This document shows positions 6,054 through 11,654 of a stretch of DNA of 11,654 nt, one piece after another. Position numbers and translations under genes: made by a program. The notes beneath the pieces were generated by a model. That model worked only from the letters and a program-made list of their open reading frames with translations. It ran no database searches and was not told where the DNA came from. How positions within the stretch are numbered: the stretch's first letter is position 1; every line of letters begins with the position of its first letter. Source of the stretch: Fimbriimonadaceae bacterium (lineage in GTDB: Bacteria > Armatimonadota > Fimbriimonadia > Fimbriimonadales > Fimbriimonadaceae); assembly GCA_020851885.1 (NCBI GenBank), contig JADZBW010000384.1, forward strand, positions 1 to 11,654, written 5' to 3'.

Positions 6054-8120
6054 ATGGAATCGAGAATGCCTAGGCCTGCTTTCACCGTCGTCTCCGGAGT
6101 AGTGGTCGCATTGGCGTTTGTGGGACTTGGCTCTAGGCTCCTCAACCGTTTCATTCCAAAGCAAACCGAAAATCGTCTCTTCGGCGAGAGGCTGGAATTC
6201 CTCAGCCGAGCTTCTATCCAGAAAATTGATTGGAAGACGCCAACGGTCGAGACCTTTGCCGAGGCCAGGCGAGTCGACCGTCCTGTCCTCCTCTTTCTTG
6301 GAAGGAGTTCCAACCCGTACGCCCGAGAACTCGATAACGGAGTCTTTCAGATGGGACGCGTCCAAGCCTATCTTGCCCGCAATTTCCTTTGTATTCGCAT
6401 AGACCTGGACGCCTATCCCGAGTATCGAAGCGCTTTGCTACCCGTGAGCCGCGCGATTCTGGGGGTTATGCATGGGTGCCAGCTTTGGGTCTTGGATCCC
6501 AACGGCGAAGTCCTGCAGATGCTGCCGAGAAACGTGGCCCTCTTTGCGAGAGATGAGAACACGATGATCTCGGCGCTGGTGGAGGCCCGCAACCGGTTCG
6601 AGCGTACAAGTTCTCCCGGGCAGCTTGACTTTCGGGCGGCCCAAAAAGCAGATGAGCGAGCCTTGCTCGAACCCCAGAGGAACCCGCTTCCAGGTTTCAG
6701 CGAATTCGATGCTCGGATTGCGTCGCTGGTCGATCGAAAGGAAGGGGGATTTGGACCGGACGGGCCAAGGATCCTAACCCCGGAGAGTTGGCGCTACCTT
6801 CTTGCCACCGGCCAAATGGAAGGGTTCTCCAAGAGCCTGGATCCCGTTCTATCCAGCCCCGTCGTAGACTTGATCGATGGCGGTTTCTTCCACGGCAGCC
6901 GTGATGACCATTGGCTGGAGGTGGAGTACGACAAGTCCGCCGTCACCAACGCCGCGATGCTCCGCGTGCTTGCGATCGCATCCGTCACCAGAAAGGGGCC
7001 ATTTGATCGTTATCTCGCGTTGCGCACTTTCGATGCCCTTCGCCACGACTTCCTTTCCTCGATGGGGATCAGTTGCTCGCGTTCTTCGGATGCGGGAGTC
7101 GACGGCCGCAGCGAGCGAAGCAGTTTTGGAGTCCGGACATTGCGCGAAGCGCTACCGGAGGACGTCGACCGGACTTGGGCGCAAGCATTTCTCGGCCTCG
7201 TTGTGGAATCCAATCCTCGCATGACTCCCCGGCTGGCCGACCGCGCCGTTGTTGCCAGCCCCCGATTGTCCAGGGTCCTCAAGCTCTTGGAGCTTTCGGC
7301 AGGTCCGCGTCCACCCCGATCGGGTGAGGGCTACGCCGATACCACGGGATATGTGATTGCGAGAATGATCGAGGCGGCCAGGATTCTGGATGATCACGAC
7401 CGGCTCCAGTCGGCCTTGAATGCATTCGATTGGATGACGCCATTTCGCGATGGGTCGGGAGTCGTTCACTCCTTCGCCTCGGGTGGGGGCGAGGGCCGCC
7501 TCAACGACTATCTGGCCTACAGCGATGCCTGCCTGCAGCACTATCTTGCGACGGGGCGCTATTCATCGCTCAGGGACGGGTTTTCAGTTCTTTGCGAGGC
7601 GCTATCCAAGTTCCAAATTGGGAGCACGGGCGGGTTGAAGATGATCGATTCCGTAGCGAGTCCAACACCCAAGTTCATCGAGCTGCCTGAGATCAGCGAT
7701 GGTAACTGTGAATCGTCGATGGCGATGGCGTTGAGACTGGCAAACGACTACTCGCGCATGTTGGCGGATCAACCTGCACAGGTCGCTGAATTGCGTCGTT
7801 TTGTCAGTTCGGCGGCGCAGAATTACGCATCGGTGGCCGGCGCACAAGGCGTAAGCGGGGCGGGGTTCTTCCTGGCGGCCGCGGCGGTCTTCGATGACGC
7901 ATTCATCGTGGCGGTTGGTCCACAGGCCCAAGAACTCTCTGATCGAGCCGCGCGGCAGTTTCCCAACCGAATCTGCGTTCCCGCTTTTGGCGAGGTTCGT
8001 CAGGACCTGCAGGGCCTGGCGGCCGGGGTCTACGTGATTCGGGGAGAATCGGTGGTGCGGTCGAAGACCCCGGAAGATGCGGGGAAAGCGCTAAGCGCAA
8101 CGCTCGCTCCGGGCGGTTAG
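6054..8120 (+). CDS. Membrane-anchored divergent DUF255/YyaL-like protein with degenerate thioredoxin domain
   Basis: This 688-aa protein resembles the DUF255/YyaL (spermatogenesis-associated protein 20) family: an N-terminal thioredoxin-like domain joined to an alpha/alpha barrel. An uncleaved signal anchor or signal peptide (about 10-29) comes first. Residues 60-175 match the thioredoxin part: RPVLLFLG, then FLCIRIDLDAYPEYR where the family has a VPIKVDREERPD-like segment, and QLWVLDPNGEVL. The barrel follows, with GGFGPDG (231-237) and IDGGFFHGSRDDHW (274-286), equivalent to the GGGFHRYSVDERW signature. The family CHWC motif is absent: the equivalent stretch reads SSNPYAREL (85-93), so redox activity through CxxC is unlikely. 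The catalytic role of the family is itself unsettled. Start options are ATG 6054 (AGGGG 4 nt upstream) and ATG 6066. It diverges from gatC. Confidence 0.75.
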   Translation: MESRMPRPAFTVVSGVVVALAFVGLGSRLLNRFIPKQTENRLFGERLEFLSRASIQKIDWKTPTVETFAEARRVDRPVLLFLGRSSNPYARELDNGVFQMGRVQAYLARNFLCIRIDLDAYPEYRSALLPVSRAILGVMHGCQLWVLDPNGEVLQMLPRNVALFARDENTMISALVEARNRFERTSSPGQLDFRAAQKADERALLEPQRNPLPGFSEFDARIASLVDRKEGGFGPDGPRILTPESWRYLLATGQMEGFSKSLDPVLSSPVVDLIDGGFFHGSRDDHWLEVEYDKSAVTNAAMLRVLAIASVTRKGPFDRYLALRTFDALRHDFLSSMGISCSRSSDAGVDGRSERSSFGVRTLREALPEDVDRTWAQAFLGLVVESNPRMTPRLADRAVVASPRLSRVLKLLELSAGPRPPRSGEGYADTTGYVIARMIEAARILDDHDRLQSALNAFDWMTPFRDGSGVVHSFASGGGEGRLNDYLAYSDACLQHYLATGRYSSLRDGFSVLCEALSKFQIGSTGGLKMIDSVASPTPKFIELPEISDGNCESSMAMALRLANDYSRMLADQPAQVAELRRFVSSAAQNYASVAGAQGVSGAGFFLAAAAVFDDAFIVAVGPQAQELSDRAARQFPNRICVPAFGEVRQDLQGLAAGVYVIRGESVVRSKTPEDAGKALSATLAPGG

Positions 8121-8141
8121 CAATCTTGAAGCTGATTGCGG

Positions 8142-8147
8142 CATAAT
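8142..8147 (+). promoter_or_regulatory. Possible -10 element of the tRNA-Ser promoter
   Basis: CATAAT (5/6 match to TATAAT) lies 7 bp before the mature 5' end of the tRNA, in the 34-bp gap after the preceding stop codon. A TTGAAG at 8126-8131 is too close (10-bp spacer) to be its -35. Confidence 0.3.
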
Positions 8148-8154
8148 TTGCCCC

Positions 8155-8242
8155 GGAGAGGTCGCATAGTGGTCTAGTGCGCCGCACTCGAAATGCGGTA
8201 AGGGGCAACTCTTCGAGGGTTCGAATCCCTCCCTCTCCGCCA
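8155..8242 (+). tRNA. tRNA-Ser (anticodon CGA, decodes UCG)
   Basis: The full cloverleaf folds: acceptor GGAGAGG (8155-8161) with CCTCTCC (8232-8238), discriminator G (8239) and an encoded CCA (8240-8242). The D stem is GCAT/GTGC. The anticodon stem is CCGCA (8182-8186) with TGCGG (8194-8198) and the loop CTCGAAA gives anticodon CGA at 8189-8191. A long class II variable arm (8199-8214) follows, then T stem GAGGG (8215-8219) with CCCTC (8227-8231) around TTCGAAT. The long variable arm and the CGA anticodon identify serine. The sequence immediately downstream is repeat-rich and accessory in character, so the gene is a likely integration site. Confidence 0.98.
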
Positions 8243-8272
8243 GGTTCTTGATTTGGGTCTGAAACCAGGTTC
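8240..8272. repeat. 8-bp direct repeat CCAGGTTC straddling the tRNA 3' end
   Basis: CCAGGTTC occurs at 8240-8247, overlapping the CCA of the tRNA, and again at 8265-8272. The second copy is part of GGTTCAAATCC (8268-8278), which resembles the T-arm core GGTTCGAATCC of the tRNA. It could be part of an attachment site, but it is short and could be chance. Confidence 0.4.
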
Positions 8273-8305
8273 AAATCCAATTTACCACGGTCTCCCAGAC
8301 TCAAA
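8252..8305. repeat. Imperfect inverted repeat, 10-bp arms
   Basis: TTTGGGTCTG (8252-8261) pairs with CAGACTCAAA (8296-8305) with one mismatch, enclosing a 34-bp spacer. It lies between the tRNA and the 11-bp tandem duplication, within the probable attachment region. Confidence 0.5.
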
Positions 8306-8306
8306 C

Positions 8307-8328
8307 GTACGCAAGATGTACGCAAGAT
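8307..8328. repeat. Exact 11-bp tandem duplication GTACGCAAGAT
   Basis: Two identical units (8307-8317 and 8318-8328) stand head to tail, about 65 bp past the tRNA. The 11-bp period is close to one helical turn, as expected for adjacent recombinase-binding sites. That reading is an inference. Confidence 0.75.
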
Positions 8329-8334
8329 TCCGAA

Positions 8335-8373
8335 GCATTGAGTGCGGCTGCTAGACCACTCTGCGACCTCTCT
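8335..8373 (-). pseudogene. Partial inverted copy of the 5' half of tRNA-Ser
   Basis: The minus strand from 8373 down to 8335 matches the tRNA at 8155-8196: acceptor 5' strand, D arm, and anticodon stem and loop. Exact blocks are GAGAGGTCGCA, AGTGGTCTAG and GCCGCACTC; differences are a 2-nt deletion in the anticodon loop, a small change at the end of the D stem and a few substitutions (about 35 of 42 positions identical). The 3' half (variable arm, T arm, acceptor 3' strand) is absent, so it cannot be a functional tRNA. Homology stops a few bases from the 11-bp tandem repeat. Confidence 0.75.
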
Positions 8374-8417
8374 GGAGACGTGCAAATGATGCTCTTCAGG
8401 ATTCATGCTCTGAGGGT

Positions 8418-8819
8418 ATGGAGTCAAACCGCATCGAAATCTCAGTCCGAGGTATGCCGCCGAAACCTTGGGCGACGGGAGAACTGACCTGGCGTCGGTT
8501 GGTAGCGGACTCTTGCGCTGCCGTGACTTCCATAGACCATGACGCCCTGGCGCGGGTTGGCTCCTTTGAGGTCACGCTCGTCTTTTTTCTGACTCCTGCC
8601 CGTTGCAGAGACACCGACCTTGACAACTTGGCGAAGCCAGTCCTGGACACCATCTTCCTCATCGACCGTCCTCAAACCCAAGACCAGACACTGACCGGGG
8701 CGTTGGTCAGGCGCAACGATGGCGCGATTCGAAAACTGACTCTGGAGAAGCGCCCAGGTCACGAGCCCGCAGAACTCGGTGTTGACATCCTTGTCGAGTG
8801 GTCGTCAGACCTCGATTGA
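8418..8819 (+). CDS. RusA-like Holliday junction endonuclease
   Basis: RusA-family enzymes cleave four-way DNA junctions and are usually carried by prophages and other mobile elements. The 133-aa protein opens with a strand and a GMPPKPW turn (12-18) like other RusA N-termini, then FFLTPARCRDTDLDNLAKPVLD (56-77). D67, D69 and K73 occupy the relative positions of Escherichia coli RusA Asp70, Asp72 and Lys76. D101 in NDGAIRKLTLEK would match Asp91, with about 13 extra residues between. The residue before D101 is Asn where many members have Asp. The ATG at 8418 has GAGGG only 1 nt upstream, too close to be a good ribosome site; starting at M13 would remove the conserved first strand. It is the first gene past the tRNA. 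Confidence 0.65.
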   Translation: MESNRIEISVRGMPPKPWATGELTWRRLVADSCAAVTSIDHDALARVGSFEVTLVFFLTPARCRDTDLDNLAKPVLDTIFLIDRPQTQDQTLTGALVRRNDGAIRKLTLEKRPGHEPAELGVDILVEWSSDLD

Positions 8820-8860
8820 CGCGGGATACCGGGGTGGGTCAAAAAAACTGGTTCCATGCC

Positions 8861-8884
8861 CGGATTTTGGGAACCCCAAATCCG
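8861..8884. repeat. Inverted repeat, 11-bp arms with one mismatch
   Basis: CGGATTTTGGG (8861-8871) and CCCCAAATCCG (8874-8884) pair around AA with one T-C mismatch. It lies in the 112-bp gap between the RusA-like gene and the Cys-containing orphan. No T-tract follows on the plus strand. A T7 stretch on the minus strand is about 14 bp away, too far for a classical terminator. It may be an operator for the following gene. Confidence 0.5.
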
Positions 8885-8931
8885 AGAGGCTCACGGGTAA
8901 ACCAGCAAGGTGCATAGTGGATAATGCGACC

Positions 8932-9171
8932 ATGCAAGGCTTGCAGGCGAGATTCCTGAGGTTCGTCTACTCGACAGAGGGAAGACAAGCCGACCTGATG
9001 CTGATTGAGCCAAACGGTGACGAGCACCTCCTGCGCTGTCTGTGCCGTCCTTCGGGTGCGACCGATATTGGTGAGGTTGGCGATGGCTCAATCGTTGGCT
9101 ATCTGAATCACCGATATGGTGCTCCGACTGTCTGTTCGCTGTGCCGCCAAGTCACGCTCAGCGGTGCCTGA
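8932..9171 (+). CDS. Small orphan protein, 79 aa, with CxC and CxxC
   Basis: I do not recognise this protein. From the ATG at 8932 it has 79 residues with two cysteine pairs, CLC (about 41-43) and CSLC (about 68-71), which could bind zinc. The first half (FLRFVYSTEGRQADLMLIEPNG) looks like two beta strands joined by a turn. The open frame extends upstream to 8779 but overlaps the RusA-like gene, so a start at 8932 or at GTG 8917 is preferred. GATAAT at 8920-8925 may be a -10, 6 nt before the ATG, which would give a leaderless mRNA. It converges on the DUF262 gene with a 14-bp gap. It might be an accessory to either neighbour, but nothing shows it. Confidence 0.45.
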   Translation: MQGLQARFLRFVYSTEGRQADLMLIEPNGDEHLLRCLCRPSGATDIGEVGDGSIVGYLNHRYGAPTVCSLCRQVTLSGA

Positions 9172-9185
9172 CGCAGCCTCGATGC

Positions 9186-11033
9186 CTACGGGGTCGGTAA
9201 GACTTCTCCGAGCTTTTCGAAGTAGGTTTTGAGCTTCGCAGCCATCATCGCGCGACGCACCGAGAGGAATTCTTCGTAGCTAGGCACCTCTCCGTCAAGC
9301 ATTGAATCGGGGACGCAATGAGCCAGAAGGTTCGCTCTTAGCATTTGTTCATCGGTGATGCCACCATACTTGAGCGCCCCACCGGTCACCTGTTCCTGCA
9401 GCTCGCCGAAATAGACCTCGGGAGCTTTGTTGCCGATGGCGATGTTGATTTCGCTCTGAGCCAGCACGAAGTTGGCAAGCTGGTTGTACTGCCCACGTTG
9501 GAGCCCCTGCTTTTTCAGCAAGTCCTTCGGATAAACGTGATGGGCGTCCGAGCGATTCAGCAGGAGGGCATCGACCGGAATGTGGCTGCTGAGGAAGCCC
9601 TTGTCCTGCATGACCACCTGAGCCGCTTGATAAGCATGGAAGAGCGGGCTGGTCGCCGAGGAGGTCTCCAGTTCTTGGGGCAGCAGGTTCTGCCAATAGG
9701 AGTCCGACATTTCCGCCTCGATGGTCGAGTTGATGTAGTCAAGCAGACCCACAGCTTCGATGCGACGGATGTCGAAGTCGAACTGGGTTTCTGGGTTGCC
9801 CGAATATCGCCCTCGGAGAATCGAGAACACAGACCAGCGCCTCACGGCAGCCTCGATTTGACTGGGTGGCAGGCTCTGTGCTCGACCGAGTAGGTAGACG
9901 ATGTAAGCGAAGTTGAGGGCGTTTTGACCGCCGATGAGACGATTGGTGATGAACCCCGCCGAGCGCATTATCATCGTGAAGCGCTCGAAATGGGTCTGGC
10001 TTACAAAGGCGTGGACGCCCTTCTTGAGTTGGGCGAATGACGCTTCGGCTATCTCTTCCTCGTATTGCCGAGTCTCAAAGTTTCGACCTGAAAGCAACGC
10101 CACCAGGTCTTGAAGCTTGCCTCGTCGGAACTCGGAGGTGAACGCCACCCGCAGCATGTCGGTGTACGACGGGTCATAGATGTCGTCGTTGGCGTCCTTG
10201 AGCCATTTGATTTTGCCGAGGTGCTCAGACTCGACGAACGCCTTGTCGAACTTGCTGATTCGGTCGAAGAACTCGGGCGAGATGGCGAGATGGCAGAAGT
10301 AGTCGATAGCCTTGCGAAGCAGGTTGCCGCCATAGGTTTCGTTGGCAGCGATTTTCGACATGGCGAAGTCGGCTTGGCTGAGGGTGACGCCTGCTGAGTT
10401 CACTCGGATGAAGATTTCGGTGACGGTCTCGATGTCGAGGTCTTCAGCGAGTTCGATGACGCCAACGTGGTTGTTCGTTATCTTCTTCAGCTTCTCCAAC
10501 ACCAGCGCGATTTCATCAACATCGGTGTGCGGATTGCGTTCTTGGTATTGACGTGAAAGCTTGGTGAGGCTAGCGTCGGGAGCAAAGACAATGGCAACGT
10601 CCTCAATCCAAGCGCTGTCTTTGCGAATGGCAGGATTGGCGACCTCGAACTTCTCTTCTTGGGGATTGAAGGCGATGCGGATTCTGGTGGTCTCGTAGTC
10701 CTTGGTGATGACCTCTTGACCGAGGAGCGCAGCCATGAGCGCCGTTACCCGTTGCTGCCCGTCGATGAGGATGCGCTTGCCGCTGCTGCTCGTGCCGTCC
10801 TTGAGCTTGATGTTCGGGTTCCGCCATGCGATGAGGTAGCCGACCGGATAGCCCAGGTACAGCGAGTCGAGCAGATTTCGAACCTTACTGGCATCCCAGA
10901 CGAACGGGCGCTGAATCTCGGGGATGGCGAAAACCCAGAAGTCGCCAATCCGTGCGAGGCATTTGCGTGAGGGGCTCTCCCTGATGCGTTCAGATTTGAA
11001 AGGTGTCCGTGATACTGCCGTCATCCTCATCAC
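9186..11033 (-). CDS. DUF262/HNH (GmrSD/COG1479-like) protein, probable defence nuclease, N-terminus replaced
   Basis: DUF262 proteins bind or hydrolyse nucleotides through a ParB/sulfiredoxin-like fold and often carry a C-terminal HNH (DUF1524-like) nuclease. Known members restrict phage DNA with modified bases (GmrSD, type IV) or act in other defence systems. Here [10 protein letters not shown] (37-46), [10 protein letters not shown] (61-70), the signature DGQQRVT (91-97) and [12 protein letters not shown] (208-219) define DUF262. A helical middle follows, and [17 protein letters not shown] (494-510) with [22 protein letters not shown] (517-538) is the HNH-like region with H498/H499. The frame starts at GTG 11033 or ATG 11030, but residues 1 to about 27 are antisense to the integrase coding sequence and not family-like. 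The original N-terminus has apparently been lost, and activity is uncertain. Both signature regions are otherwise complete. Confidence 0.85.
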   Translation of the reverse strand: MMRMTAVSRTPFKSERIRESPSRKCLARIGDFWVFAIPEIQRPFVWDASKVRNLLDSLYLGYPVGYLIAWRNPNIKLKDGTSSSGKRILIDGQQRVTALMAALLGQEVITKDYETTRIRIAFNPQEEKFEVANPAIRKDSAWIEDVAIVFAPDASLTKLSRQYQERNPHTDVDEIALVLEKLKKITNNHVGVIELAEDLDIETVTEIFIRVNSAGVTLSQADFAMSKIAANETYGGNLLRKAIDYFCHLAISPEFFDRISKFDKAFVESEHLGKIKWLKDANDDIYDPSYTDMLRVAFTSEFRRGKLQDLVALLSGRNFETRQYEEEIAEASFAQLKKGVHAFVSQTHFERFTMIMRSAGFITNRLIGGQNALNFAYIVYLLGRAQSLPPSQIEAAVRRWSVFSILRGRYSGNPETQFDFDIRRIEAVGLLDYINSTIEAEMSDSYWQNLLPQELETSSATSPLFHAYQAAQVVMQDKGFLSSHIPVDALLLNRSDAHHVYPKDLLKKQGLQRGQYNQLANFVLAQSEINIAIGNKAPEVYFGELQEQVTGGALKYGGITDEQMLRANLLAHCVPDSMLDGEVPSYEEFLSVRRAMMAAKLKTYFEKLGEVLPTP

Positions 11034-11532
11034 TTACGCAGGGGCACTTCGCCGCTCCGAGGTAGCTGGGCTTGACCTAGATGACCTGACGTTCACCCCA
11101 GAAGGCGTCGTCCTCATGTTGAGCCGGAGCAAGACTGACCAAGAGGGCTCAGGAGTCAAGGTTGCTATCAAAGCCGGAAACAGAGCGGACACCTGTCCAG
11201 TCAGGGCATTGAGGAATTGGATTTCGGCGGCTGAACTCTCTAATGGAGCGCTCTTTCGCCCGATAACGAGAGGCGGACGAATTGGGATGACACGGCTGTC
11301 CGACCAGACCGTCTGCGCCATTTTCAAGGAGTTTGCGATTCTCTTGGGACTCGACCCCAAAGACTATGGCGGGCATTCGGGACGAGCAGGAGTTATCACC
11401 GATGGTTTCGCTGCGTCGGTCGCTCAGGCAGTCATTGCCAAGCACTCTCGACACAGGTCGAACGCCATTTCAGACTATCTTCGGGAGGCAACATTGTTCG
11501 ACCAAAACCTCAGCGGCTTGGTTGGCTTGTGA
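10924..11532 (+). pseudogene. Tyrosine recombinase/phage integrase, 5'-truncated, catalytic domain only
   Basis: Tyrosine recombinases are normally 300-400 aa with an N-terminal SAM-like DNA-binding domain. Only about 190 homologous residues remain here. The catalytic set is complete: R43 in GALRRSE, K70 in SRSKTD, H151 and R154 in GGHSGRAG, H177 in SRHRS and nucleophile Y185 in ISDYLREA, ending in the usual LFDQN..GLVGL tail. Homology begins around residues 10-16. Before that the frame (MAKTQKSPI) is antisense to DUF262 codons, and an in-frame stop at 10912-10914 lies just upstream, so the N-terminal domain is missing rather than shifted to another nearby frame. The ATG at 10924 is probably fortuitous. 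It likely drove integration of the element at tRNA-Ser before truncation. Confidence 0.85.
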
Positions 11533-11654
11533 GGCAAAGTCGCTCGGCTGATACTTTGAGACAAGCTCATCGGTTTCGGGGACTTTTCCGATGGTTTCTA
11601 CCCGAAGCTGCGTACCAGTGGAAGGAGGAAGGGAGGGAGGAGGAGATAAGGATA
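11533..11654. other. Right-edge non-coding stretch with polypurine tract
   Basis: After the integrase stop there is no supported gene in the last 122 bp. The final 37 bases (about 11618-11654) are almost all purine on the plus strand, with AGGAGG-type repeats and eight runs of two or three G. It could precede a gene start outside the window or form an unusual structure. Nothing here matches the tRNA 3' end. Confidence 0.4.

Larger units (their letters stand above)
8243..11654. mobile_element. Accessory region next to tRNA-Ser, probable decayed integrative element (right end not seen)
   Basis: Past the tRNA 3' end the gene content changes to RusA-like endonuclease, a small orphan, a DUF262/HNH protein and a truncated tyrosine recombinase, with a cluster of repeats at the junction. 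tRNA-adjacent integration plus an integrase and a defence-type gene is the common pattern of integrative elements. No direct copy of the tRNA 3' end is found further right in the window, so the other boundary is beyond the edge or lost. This is inference from content and layout. Confidence 0.55.

Noticed and set aside
6027..6365. N-terminal extension of the gatC frame to 6365
   Set aside because: The extra 113 residues lie antisense to the gene at 6054 and have no GatC similarity. The normal GatC N-terminus begins at ATG 6026.
7903..8427. 174-codon open frame on the minus strand
   Set aside because: It is antisense to the DUF255-like gene end and to the tRNA. Its GGEGGIRTL-type stretch is the well-known spurious translation of the reverse strand of tRNA-Ser.
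9345..9893. 182-codon plus-strand frame opposite the DUF262 gene
   Set aside because: It is a shadow of the minus-strand DUF262/HNH coding sequence and lacks its own motifs.
11533..11654. Right attachment site (direct copy of the tRNA-Ser 3' end)
   Set aside because: I compared the edge sequence on both strands with GAATCCCTCCCTCTCCGCCA and found only general purine/pyrimidine richness, not a copy.

Overview
The window is a bacterial chromosome segment in two parts: ordinary core genes (about 1-8242) and an accessory region beginning at a tRNA-Ser gene (about 8243 to the right edge). The DNA is moderately GC-rich and densely coded, mostly without strong Shine-Dalgarno sequences. At least two genes must start at TTG (the histidine kinase and gatA), and two have a -10-like hexamer only 6-8 nt before the ATG. 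The phylum cannot be read from the sequence. A free-living lineage such as Armatimonadota would fit, but that is only an impression.

Core part. The left edge holds the first 141 codons of argC on the minus strand (arginine biosynthesis). A 252-bp divergent region follows, with an 8-bp-arm inverted repeat, six tandem GAAAC units and a 73-aa orphan gene on the plus strand that ends in a strong intrinsic terminator. On the minus strand come an 812-aa soluble PAS-PAS-GAF-PAS histidine kinase with no adjacent response regulator, a 270-aa two-helix membrane protein of unknown function, gatA and gatC. gatC, gatA and the membrane protein are tightly packed (5- and 9-bp gaps) and look like one operon. 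It encodes two of the three subunits of the Asp/Glu-tRNA amidotransferase; gatB is not here. Diverging from gatC is a membrane-anchored, divergent member of the DUF255/YyaL (spermatogenesis-associated protein 20) family whose thioredoxin domain has lost its CxxC. tRNA-Ser(CGA) with an encoded CCA follows.

Accessory part. Just past the tRNA is a repeat-rich block: an 8-bp direct repeat straddling the tRNA 3' end, an imperfect inverted repeat, an exact 11-bp tandem duplication, and a partial inverted copy of the 5' half of the same tRNA. Then come a RusA-like Holliday-junction endonuclease, a small Cys-containing orphan, and on the minus strand a DUF262/HNH (GmrSD/COG1479-like) protein that is probably a defence nuclease. 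On the plus strand there is a tyrosine-recombinase catalytic domain without its N-terminal DNA-binding domain. The DUF262 gene and the integrase fragment meet head to head and overlap antisense, so a rearrangement appears to have joined two 5'-truncated genes. The best overall reading is the decayed left end of an integrative element that used tRNA-Ser and carried a defence gene. No complete new multi-gene system is visible. The most unusual points are the tRNA-derived inverted repeat, the truncated-gene junction, and the GAAAC repeat placed where a small upstream ORF overlaps the orphan gene start (ATGA).
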